From Prevotella sp. HJM029 (GTDB taxonomy: Bacteria > Bacteroidota > Bacteroidia > Bacteroidales > Bacteroidaceae), in NCBI RefSeq assembly GCF_000599605.1, contig NZ_AZHT01000064.1, positions 1-63,013 on the forward strand: 63,013 nucleotides of DNA. Direction: 5' to 3'. The translations under genes and the position numbers were made by a program. How positions within the stretch are numbered: position 1 is the stretch's first letter; each line of letters opens with the position of its first letter. Positions 1 to 7,390 of this stretch are shown one piece after another. The notes beneath the pieces are model-generated. The model did no database searches. It saw only the letters and a list, made by a program, of their open reading frames with translations, and was not told the DNA's origin.

Positions 1-2
1 CC

Positions 3-2843
3 GTTGGTGCTGCTGCTCTTTTGGCAGCCGCTTGTGCCGACGATGATTTAGCAACCGACAAGTCCAACAAACACACGGGCACCGCCTTAGCATTCAATGT
101 GAGCGATATGCAGATGGATGCCTTGGCACAAAATGGCGCAGGGCAAACGCGCGGTTTGAGTATGCAGCCCATTCCAGCAAGCTATCTTGCTCCGCGCAAG
201 ATTGATGCCACAGGCAATAATCCCCACGACTTTTGCTTGATAGAGTCTACCGTTGAGGGTCTTAACCCTGTGAAAGTGGATGCGAAGACGCGCGGAACGA
301 TTCTCACTGCCAGCACACTTGGCACCTTCTCCTCGATTGGCTATCGTGCGGCAAGTCCTACAGCTGCAGCTAATCCGAGCACGGCATTGTTGTGGTTTCA
401 TGGTGAGAAGACCAATCCCGATGGCACGTTGCAAAGTCGTTACGATTGGGACTGGCCAGTGAATGTTTATGGTCGCTTCTATGCTGTGTCGCCCGAGGCT
501 ACAGCAGCCAATGGCATCACGCTCTCACCGAGCAACTCTGCGCAGGTGCCTTATGTGGACTTTGAAGTAAAGAGCAATGTGGTTGACCAAGTAGACTTGA
601 TGACAGCTTGCTCGGGCGAGGTGCACTATGAGCATGGCAACGACCCCACGAGCAACCTCAAGTTCACGCATGCCTTAGCGGCTGTGAAGTTTTCCATCGG
701 TAGCAACCTCTCACCTGTCATCATTGAGAAGATTGAAGTTTCGGGTGTGAAATATAAAGGTCGTTACGAATTGCCCAATGCGTTGAATGCAATGGGCACA
801 TGGACGTCTGTTGACAATGCCACAACCACCGTAACGCTCAGTGGAATTAACATGAATGCTGCCGACAGACCCAACACGATGTTGGCCGGAGCACTCAATC
901 CTGCGACAAATCCCAACAATCGTGCAGGACGCGAAGCTTATACATTCTTGATGATTCCGCAAACCTTACCAAATAAATCAGATGTCAATCATGCTAAGGT
1001 TACGATTTACTACGAGGAAGGTGGTTCTACCAAGCAAATTTCATTCCCACTCACGGGTGAATGGAAGCCCAACACCACACACGAATATAAGCTCTCGCAG
1101 AAGAACTCCTCATGGGACTATCAGTTAACCCTCACCGACAACAGCAAAACCTTCGACTATCGAGGCTACGCTTTGGGAAGTGCACAGTTCCAAGTGAAGA
1201 GCTATCGTCAGGCACCCGATGGCACTACACCGCAGCCCATTCCTTGGAAGATTTCCAAATATGAGGAATGGGACTACGCTACCAATAGCTGGGTTGATAA
1301 AGGTACAACCAAACCCGCTTGGCTCGGCGACCTCACCGATCAGGGTAATGGTAGCACAGCAGCAGAAGCAGGCAACGCCGCAGTGAAACCTGCCACTGTT
1401 GTTGATAAACTTGCCGCTTACAACCAAGTGCTCAAGGGTGCTACGCCCAAAGGCACAGCTGCCAATCCCTACAACTTGGCCAATCCCGGTGGAAATGGTT
1501 CTCTGATGAATATAGAAGAAAGTGCCAACTGTTATCTCATCTCTGCTCCGGGCTACTATTGCATCCCGCTGGTCTATGGTAATGCCATCAAGAACGGTAT
1601 AACCAACAGTCATGCTTATCAGACCTCTAACAGTGGTGCTTACATCCTTCAGCATTTCAAGGACCACGCCGGTCAGGACATCAGCTCTCCGTACATCAAT
1701 GTGCAGAATGCTTCCAATCCTGCCACCCAGGCCAGCATCGTATGGACCGACCAAAGTGGCATCATAGAGGCAAGTAGCCTCGGCATCGCAGACGCTGGAA
1801 CGAACGCTTTCGTTCGCTTCCGCGTACCCCAAGACAAAATTAAGAACGGCAATGCTGTTATCGCCGTCAAGAACGCCTCGGGTACCGTGATGTGGTCGTG
1901 GCATCTGTGGTTTGTTCATGACGATGCGCTCAACACCGTCACTTGCACAAACTTTCAAGGCCATAAATACAAGTTCACACAGGAGAACCTTGGCTGGAAA
2001 TACACCGCTTTGAGTGGTACCAGCTACACCTCGCCCCGCAAGGTCAGGGTGAAGGTGGAGCAGACCGTTGCCAATGGCGGCGTGAAACAGTCTGCCTACA
2101 TCACCATTACGCAGAATCCGGGTAACGCGCGGCGAGGCTATAACACGTTCTACCAGTTCGGTCGCAAGGATGCCCTGCCGGGCATTGACGCCGTGAGCGA
2201 CGGTTCTTTCAACAAGAGCGGCGGTGACAACATGTCCATTCAGAACGGCATCCAACATCCCGAGAACTTCTACACATGGGGTAATTCATGGAGAAGCAAT
2301 CCGCCTACCGGCTACACTTACTACAACCTCTGGTCGATGGACAACACCACTGCCGACTTCAACGACAATGCCGTGGTCAAGACCATCTACGATCCCTGCC
2401 CCGCCGGTTTCAAGATGCCCGCCTCTAACGCCTTCACCGGCTTCACGACAAATGGGCAGAACGGAGGTACGAATAATAATGTAAGCGGTGCTTGGGACTA
2501 CGGGTGGAACTTCAACAACAAGATATCTTCTCCTGATGCCACCGTATATTTCCCCGCTTCGGGTTGGCGCGAACCTACCGGTTCGCTGCTGAGCAACGAG
2601 GACTTCGGCTCCTATTGGTCGGCAGTCCCGTACGACGCGGGCTACGCGCACTACGGTTCCTTACTGAGCTTCTACTTAGGCGGCGTGCTCCCGCAGTACT
2701 CCTACTCTCTGGCGATGGGGTACTCTGTCCGCCCCGTGGCCGAACCCAAAACGAGGGTGACACCGAAGGTGCCAGGCTCAACCGAGGAGCAATGGGGAAG
2801 CGAGCAGCAAGTGGGCGGCACCGAGATTGATTTAGACAATTAA
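3..2843 (+). CDS. Fimbrillin-family lipoprotein with FISUMP-like C-terminal domain (5' end cut by window)
   Basis: The reading frame is open to the left edge. The first in-frame residues form the end of a lipoprotein signal (V-G-A-A-A-L-L-A-A-A-C), so the true start lies upstream and the mature protein is lipidated at this Cys. The first 350 or so residues resemble Bacteroidales fimbrillins (Mfa/FimA-like surface fimbria subunits), including a conserved stretch with KFTHALAAVKF. The C-terminal third has DPCPAGFKMP and GYSVRPV, typical of FISUMP-type domains that cap many Bacteroidetes surface proteins. The next gene starts 25 bases downstream and is a second fimbrillin, so the two are probably co-transcribed. 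A role as fimbria subunit or adhesin tip is inferred from family features. Confidence 0.75.
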   Translation, partial: VGAAALLAAACADDDLATDKSNKHTGTALAFNVSDMQMDALAQNGAGQTRGLSMQPIPASYLAPRKIDATGNNPHDFCLIESTVEGLNPVKVDAKTRGTILTASTLGTFSSIGYRAASPTAAANPSTALLWFHGEKTNPDGTLQSRYDWDWPVNVYGRFYAVSPEATAANGITLSPSNSAQVPYVDFEVKSNVVDQVDLMTACSGEVHYEHGNDPTSNLKFTHALAAVKFSIGSNLSPVIIEKIEVSGVKYKGRYELPNALNAMGTWTSVDNATTTVTLSGINMNAADRPNTMLAGALNPATNPNNRAGREAYTFLMIPQTLPNKSDVNHAKVTIYYEEGGSTKQISFPLTGEWKPNTTHEYKLSQKNSSWDYQLTLTDNSKTFDYRGYALGSAQFQVKSYRQAPDGTTPQPIPWKISKYEEWDYATNSWVDKGTTKPAWLGDLTDQGNGSTAAEAGNAAVKPATVVDKLAAYNQVLKGATPKGTAANPYNLANPGGNGSLMNIEESANCYLISAPGYYCIPLVYGNAIKNGITNSHAYQTSNSGAYILQHFKDHAGQDISSPYINVQNASNPATQASIVWTDQSGIIEASSLGIADAGTNAFVRFRVPQDKIKNGNAVIAVKNASGTVMWSWHLWFVHDDALNTVTCTNFQGHKYKFTQENLGWKYTALSGTSYTSPRKVRVKVEQTVANGGVKQSAYITITQNPGNARRGYNTFYQFGRKDALPGIDAVSDGSFNKSGGDNMSIQNGIQHPENFYTWGNSWRSNPPTGYTYYNLWSMDNTTADFNDNAVVKTIYDPCPAGFKMPASNAFTGFTTNGQNGGTNNNVSGAWDYGWNFNNKISSPDATVYFPASGWREPTGSLLSNEDFGSYWSAVPYDAGYAHYGSLLSFYLGGVLPQYSYSLAMGYSVRPVAEPKTRVTPKVPGSTEEQWGSEQQVGGTEIDLDN

Positions 2844-2868
2844 GAAACGACAAGTAAAACGAAACGTA

Positions 2869-4614
2869 ATGAAAAAAATAAATAGATTGACCCTTGTGCT
2901 GACCTTGATGGCAGCAGGGTTATTCGCCGGTTGCGCAAGCGACGAAGAGGCAACCCGCGAGAACCAAAAGATAGCGCTTGACGGCAGCCACTTCAAATTT
3001 ACCGAAGTGGCCTATCAGGCCGACCAGGCTGTGACACGTGCTGCGGCATCCGTGAAACCGACGACCGTTGACTTGGGCGACGGCTTGGAGGCCGAAGTAT
3101 CGGTTACTCCCGATGCGCCTACTGGCAAAACGCGCGCCGTTGATCCCATCAGCGATGGCAAGTATACCATCCTCGCCTTCGACCCCAGCACCCACAACTT
3201 GCAAGGAAAACTGGAGGGCAGCGTCACGGGCGGCGTGTTTGCCCCTGATGCCGGTCAGAAACTGTTGCTCGACCCCGGCACCTATGACTTTACCTGTTTC
3301 AGCGAGCCTGTGGAATATGATGAGCCAAACAAACGACTAGTGGTTAAAAACTGGCTCACCAAGAGTCCGACGATTGGCCATGTGCAGGAAACGATAGCGG
3401 GCGATGATTACGAAGTGGCGTTTAACATGGAGCACAAAGCTGCTCGTGTGCGCCTCAACATTACGTCGGATATTCTATCAGAGAACACGCCCATTGATGC
3501 TTATCTGCAGGGAACGACTTTTCTTACTGGTTATTGGATGCAAGATTGGCACACAGCTTATTCCGGCGCACTCGATAACACGGGCAACTTCTTTTATAAT
3601 GTGCCGCAACCATTGACCTTTACGAATATCGCGCCTGTTACGACGCAAGCAGGCACGACCTGCACGTCGGCCTACGGCTATATGTTGCCTTCAACAGAAT
3701 CGAACAATAGTTTGAAAGACTATACCCTCCACTTCACTGCCGGCACTATTGGTGGTGGCTCCTTAGCGAGCAAAGCGATTAATTTGAGTGGTGCCACTTT
3801 CCCCACGGGCTTTCAATGGGATTACAATCAAAGCATCACCATCAACGTCAACGTCAAAGGCCAGCTCTACCTGTTTGAAGACGGCAAGGCACGTGTATAC
3901 GCCGGACGAGGCACACATACGCCCATTGGGCTCGTTATTCAGCAGAAGTGGGAGCCAACGAACCAAAAAGGCACGGCCTGCGCGTTAGAAATCATTAAAG
4001 ATCCTGTTTTCCCAAATCCTGTAACGCACGGTGATGCCTATGCGTGGGAAGATGAAACCAAAACACTCCCCTCGAATCCAGACCATCTAAACACTACGGT
4101 TTACAATGGTGTGCACGATGGACAGAACGATATGAACGGCTACAACTGGACATGGGATGCCAACAGCACGAAAGACCATGTGGTGCGCGGTGACGCGAAA
4201 GAAAAATATCCTGCGTTCTATCAAGCCGGACATTACACCCCCAGCAATGCAACCATCACGGGTGCAAATATTGGCAAATGGTATATACCAGCCGCAGGAG
4301 AAGTGATGGAACTGTTCCGCCTATTTGGCACCATCACCGTGCCGGCTAACGAGCCTTGGCGTGGCAATTGCAATATGGCACAAACGGATATCGACAAAAT
4401 GCTCGCAGCTTTCACGAAAGTAAACAGTGGATTACTCCTCAAGTATCAATTCCTATGGACGAGCACGGTTTGTGATGCTGCAAATACAGGTGGTTTTGGT
4501 CCCTATACACCTGTTAGCTTCTACATCAACGGTAGTAGTTCCGGGCAGATTTGGTGGCCTACATTCAACAAGGTAGGTGCCAATTTCTATATTCTGCCTT
4601 TCGTTAAATACTAA
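2869..4614 (+). CDS. Fimbrillin-family lipoprotein
   Basis: 581 residues. The start is followed by a short basic n-region, a hydrophobic core and a lipobox ending F-A-G-C at about residue 22, so this is a lipoprotein. MEHKAARVRLNITSD near residue 185 is the fimbrillin hallmark (H-x-x-A-x-V/R). The C-terminal 200 residues (IGKWYIPAAGEVMELFRLFG) resemble the FISUMP/lectin-like caps of surface proteins, although this part is weaker than in the gene upstream. It follows that gene by 25 bases. In Bacteroidales such pairs encode anchor or accessory subunits of fimbriae. No usher or regulator is visible in the window. Confidence 0.75.
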   Translation: MKKINRLTLVLTLMAAGLFAGCASDEEATRENQKIALDGSHFKFTEVAYQADQAVTRAAASVKPTTVDLGDGLEAEVSVTPDAPTGKTRAVDPISDGKYTILAFDPSTHNLQGKLEGSVTGGVFAPDAGQKLLLDPGTYDFTCFSEPVEYDEPNKRLVVKNWLTKSPTIGHVQETIAGDDYEVAFNMEHKAARVRLNITSDILSENTPIDAYLQGTTFLTGYWMQDWHTAYSGALDNTGNFFYNVPQPLTFTNIAPVTTQAGTTCTSAYGYMLPSTESNNSLKDYTLHFTAGTIGGGSLASKAINLSGATFPTGFQWDYNQSITINVNVKGQLYLFEDGKARVYAGRGTHTPIGLVIQQKWEPTNQKGTACALEIIKDPVFPNPVTHGDAYAWEDETKTLPSNPDHLNTTVYNGVHDGQNDMNGYNWTWDANSTKDHVVRGDAKEKYPAFYQAGHYTPSNATITGANIGKWYIPAAGEVMELFRLFGTITVPANEPWRGNCNMAQTDIDKMLAAFTKVNSGLLLKYQFLWTSTVCDAANTGGFGPYTPVSFYINGSSSGQIWWPTFNKVGANFYILPFVKY

Positions 4615-4639
4615 GGGCGTAAAAAGCTATGTTTGGGGA

Positions 4640-5018
4640 GTATCGAATGGGCTGTCGCAATGATGCAAAAGCCCATATTGACCCCCGAATCGTTTGTTGC
4701 AGCGATGTAACGGTCATATCGACCCCCGAATCGTTTGCTGCAGCGATGTAACGGTCATTTCGACCCCCGAATCGTTTGTTGCAGCGATGTAACGGTCATA
4801 TCGACCTCCGAATCGTTTGTTGCAGCGATGTAACGGTCATTTCGACCCCCGAATCGTTTGCTGCAGTGATGTAACGGTCATTTCGACCTCCGAATCGTTT
4901 GTTGCAGCGATGTAACGGTCATATCGACCTCCGAATCGTTTGCTGCAGCGATGTAACGATCATTTCGACCCCCGAATCGTTTGCTGCAGCGATGTAACGG
5001 TCATATCGACCCCCGAAT
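4640..5018. repeat. Array 1: eight exact-length 41-bp tandem repeats
   Basis: Units begin at 4681, 4722, 4763, 4804, 4845, 4886, 4927 and 4968. Each is exactly 41 bp, starting ACCCCCGAATCG or ACCTCCGAATCG and containing GATGTAACGGTCAT. A ninth unit starts at 5009 and breaks off after about 10 bases. 4640-4680 looks like a decayed copy. Units differ by a few substitutions (TTG/CTG, ATATCG/TTTCG) and never by length. No long reading frame or unique spacer is present. The gap holds nothing else recognisable. Confidence 0.9.
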
Positions 5019-5042
5019 GGGATAGAACACGAAAAAACTACG

Positions 5043-5061
5043 CTTTGGGATATTCCCAAAG
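5043..5061. promoter_or_regulatory. Perfect 8-bp inverted repeat upstream of DUF6261 gene
   Basis: CTTTGGGA-TAT-TCCCAAAG is a perfect dyad with a 3-base centre, 25 bases before the start codon at 5087. It could be a repressor operator or a small RNA hairpin in the leader. No T-run follows it, so a terminator is less likely. Confidence 0.45.
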
Positions 5062-5086
5062 TCAACTTTAAATACATTAGCAAGCA

Positions 5087-6124
5087 ATGAAATTAACTGC
5101 TTTAGACCGTAGCAAGCTCCCTGGGATGGAGCACTACCAGTATGCCGGCCATGTGCTGCGCATGTGTAAAGAGGCGGGCGTTGAAAAGCTCACCGCTGTG
5201 TTGAAACCTTTAGAAGATGCGCTAAACCGTGAAGACGAGGCGTTGAACCGTCCGCGTTCCAAGGAGGGCTCGAAGGAGCTCGACACTTTGGACAGCGTGC
5301 GCGACACGGCCTATCGGGCTTTGATGAAGGCGCTGGAGGCAGCCGAATTGAGTGCCGATGCCGACGAGGCGAAAGCCGCCGAGAAGCTGAAGGATGTGAT
5401 GAAGAGGTATCCGGGTGTGGTGCGGGCGAATTACGACCGGGAGACGGGGTTGATTCTAAATCTTGTGACCGATTTGAAGAGTGCCGAATGCACGGCGGCA
5501 GTAACAAAACTGAAGCTCGCAGCGGCCATCACGCGGTTGGAGACGGCCAACACCGCGTTCGGCGACAGCTATCACAACCGTTACAAAAGCGGTAGGGCAG
5601 TGGACGATTTGAAGGAACTGCGCGTAGCCACCGACGATGCCATCGACAAGGTGTTGCTGCGCGTGGTGGCACTGAACGAATTGGATCCGAGCGAGGCCAT
5701 CACGGCGCTTATTCAGCATTATAACAACTATGTGCACGACCGTCACACGGTGATGAAACAGCATAAAAACAGCACTGCGCATGAGAATGCGGTGAGGGTT
5801 GAACAGCAGCGCCAAATGCTCCTCCCGATGTTCGATGCGCTGGGCAAGACGTTGGGTGTGGCGGCCGAAGCCGTGCATTATTCGGGCGAGAGCCGCGGTT
5901 CGGGTGCGAAGAAATGTTATCGACTGACGATTGACGGCCGTGCGAATGATGTTTGGGTGAAGGTGTTTCGCAAGAAGAAATTGGTTGAGGTGGCCGAGAA
6001 GGATTTGCCGAAAGCATCGTCAAACAAAAAGCATGGTGCGGCCGATAATTCGCATGGCAGCCATGCCAACGGCGAAAATCCCAGCGCCGAACATGGTTCG
6101 GCCACGGTGACACCAAAACCATAA
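5087..6124 (+). CDS. DUF6261 family protein of unknown function
   Basis: 345 residues, mostly charged and predicted helical, with no signal peptide or membrane segment. The N-terminus (MKLTALDRSKLPGMEHYQ) and the spacing of helices match the DUF6261 family found in Bacteroidales, whose role is unknown. The middle has the usual GDSYHNRYKSG region and NELDPSEAI. The last 45 residues are low-complexity and rich in H, N, S and G. The gene stands alone between a 41-bp repeat array and a block of dispersed palindromic repeats. Family assignment is from memory of the pattern; function is not inferred. Confidence 0.7.
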   Translation: MKLTALDRSKLPGMEHYQYAGHVLRMCKEAGVEKLTAVLKPLEDALNREDEALNRPRSKEGSKELDTLDSVRDTAYRALMKALEAAELSADADEAKAAEKLKDVMKRYPGVVRANYDRETGLILNLVTDLKSAECTAAVTKLKLAAAITRLETANTAFGDSYHNRYKSGRAVDDLKELRVATDDAIDKVLLRVVALNELDPSEAITALIQHYNNYVHDRHTVMKQHKNSTAHENAVRVEQQRQMLLPMFDALGKTLGVAAEAVHYSGESRGSGAKKCYRLTIDGRANDVWVKVFRKKKLVEVAEKDLPKASSNKKHGAADNSHGSHANGENPSAEHGSATVTPKP

Positions 6125-6234
6125 AATTCCATTCATTTAGAGTTGAGGGGGCGGGAGTGCGCGATGCATTTCCGCCCCCGATTTGTGGGGTGAGGTTGTT
6201 TACGCATTTCGTTTGGGTGGGTGATGTGTGAAAC

Positions 6235-6850
6235 ATCGTTACCCCGCGTGGGCGAAAGAAAGTACAACCCCCAGGGGGTAGCCCCCTCGCTTGCATCCGT
6301 TACCCAGGGTAGGCTGCGTTGCACTTGCCAACCCTGCGCTATCGAGAGTATAACCCCGATGGGGTAATGGCACACCACGTGGGGTTTGGTAGAGATGGGT
6401 AGGGGCGGTGCCTATGTGCGAATACCATTAACCCGCGTGTGCAAATGGTTGTGGGGAGAACCAAGCCTGTAGGGCTTGTACTTTTGATAGCCCAGGGTTG
6501 GCGACGAAAGGAGCCTACCCTGGGGAAGGTAGCGGGAGAAAATCTATGCCATCGGCATTGTACTTTTTTAAATCTATTTGCATGCGGGAGATCATTCATT
6601 CGCCGCGTGTGGTAATGATGTGCGATGAGAAAGAGTACAACCCCCAAGGGGGTAGCCTCCTCGCTTGCATTGTTACCCAGGGTAGGCGCGTTGCACTTGC
6701 CAACCCTGCGCTATCAAAAGTATAACCCCAATGGGGTAATGGCACACCACGTGGTTTGGAGCTATCGAATGTGCAATACGGTGGGGTATGAACACACCGC
6801 GTGGTTGGCGTGGGCTATCGAATGTACAATGTGATGAGGTAATGGCACAC
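6235..6850. repeat. Block of dispersed palindromic intergenic repeats
   Basis: Two direct copies (about 6240-6390 and 6605-6762) share TACAACCCCC, TTACCCAGGGTAGGC, TGCACTTGCCAACCCTGCGC and GGGGTAATGGCACACCACGT. Between them, about 6455-6535 carries a related copy in the opposite direction. Each copy is built of short palindromes such as ACCCCNNNGGGGT. A 21-base piece (6544-6564) recurs in inverse orientation at 62989-63009, at the other end of the window. The family is dispersed, not tandem. No gene is seen from 6125 to 7085. Confidence 0.75.
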
Positions 6851-6871
6851 CGCGTGGTTTGATGGAGATTG

Positions 6872-7013
6872 GTAGGGGCGGTGCCTGTGTGCCCGCCCGT
6901 GTCGCCCTGCAAGGGCGCATTCGTCGTTCATCCCCCGCGCACAATGCGTGTATTTTTGGTATGGAAACGCCGCTGCGCGAACGTTCGGGCGGGCACACAG
7001 GCGCCGCCCCTAC
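6872..7013. repeat. 28-bp inverted repeat with about 86-bp centre
   Basis: Left arm 6872-6899 and right arm 6986-7013 are complementary at 27 of 28 bases; the only difference still allows a G-U pair in RNA. Arms are GC-rich (GTAGGGGCGG at the outer end, GTGTGCCCGCCCG at the inner end). The centre contains a smaller dyad, GCCCTGCAAGGGC. No transposase is present, so this may be a non-autonomous palindromic element. Confidence 0.8.
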
Positions 7014-7085
7014 GGTTTCGTTGGGGTGGATTGTGCATGAACAGGTATACAAGTCTTTGTTTACCCCAAAAGCGAGAAGTTTCAT

Positions 7086-7125
7086 AAAAAGCAAAGGAGC
7101 GCATCAAATGATTGATGCGCTCCTT
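7086..7125 (-). terminator. Rho-independent terminator of the SRP RNA-tRNA-Thr unit
   Basis: A perfect 13-bp stem (7094-7106 with 7113-7125, 6-base loop) is followed on the minus strand by TGCTTTTT. It lies 12 bases after the tRNA-Thr 3' end. Confidence 0.85.
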
Positions 7126-7137
7126 GCGTTGTTTTTG

Positions 7138-7211
7138 AGCCTCTTGTCGGATTCGAACCAACGACCCCGAGATTACAAATCACGTGCTCTGGCCAACTGA
7201 GCTAAAGAGGC
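7138..7211 (-). tRNA. tRNA-Thr (anticodon UGU)
   Basis: A 74-base cloverleaf on the minus strand. The acceptor stem GCCTCTT pairs with AAGAGGC, the D arm is AGCTCAGTTGGCCAGAGC, the anticodon loop is TTTGTAA, and the T arm is GTTGG-TTCGAAT-CCGAC. The anticodon stem CGTGA/TCTCG has a T-T mismatch at its middle pair. No CCA is encoded. It begins only 4 bases after the SRP RNA, so both probably come from one transcript. Confidence 0.93.
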
Positions 7212-7215
7212 GGGT

Positions 7216-7311
7216 GGGCAAGCTATCCTTATCGCGTCGCTACAACCATGTACCCTTGCTGCGTTCCCGCCCTGGGGGATTCCAAGGGAGCTGACCGTAA
7301 GGGACTTGCCC
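7216..7311 (-). ncRNA. ffs: Small bacterial signal recognition particle RNA (4.5S)
   Basis: A 96-base RNA on the minus strand. Its ends pair (GGGCAAG with CTTGCCC). The apical part has GGTCAGC, CGGGAACGCAGCAAGG and flanking stems that match the SRP Alu-less RNA of Bacteroidetes, which binds Ffh and guides membrane protein targeting. It has its own promoter at 7334-7364, and tRNA-Thr follows directly. Confidence 0.87.
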
Positions 7312-7333
7312 ATATGCTTTTTTTGAGCGATTG

Positions 7334-7364
7334 CAAAAGTATAGTTTTTATCGATAGCGGCAAA
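7334..7364 (-). promoter_or_regulatory. Bacteroidetes-type promoter for SRP RNA
   Basis: On the minus strand, TTTG (7364-7361), 19 bases, then TACTTTTG (7341-7334). This matches the -33/-7 pattern used by the Bacteroidetes primary sigma factor. The predicted start lies about 15 bases before the mature SRP RNA. Confidence 0.7.
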
Positions 7365-7390
7365 ATATCGTTCATTAATTTAATGTTTAT

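Noticed and set aside
1125-2258. 377-residue open frame on the minus strand
   Set aside because: It lies opposite the fimbrillin gene, has no recognisable domain, and is a by-product of codon bias.
6339-7200. Several 70-110-residue frames in the dispersed repeat block
   Set aside because: They consist of repeat sequence, exist in overlapping frames on both strands, and resemble no known protein.
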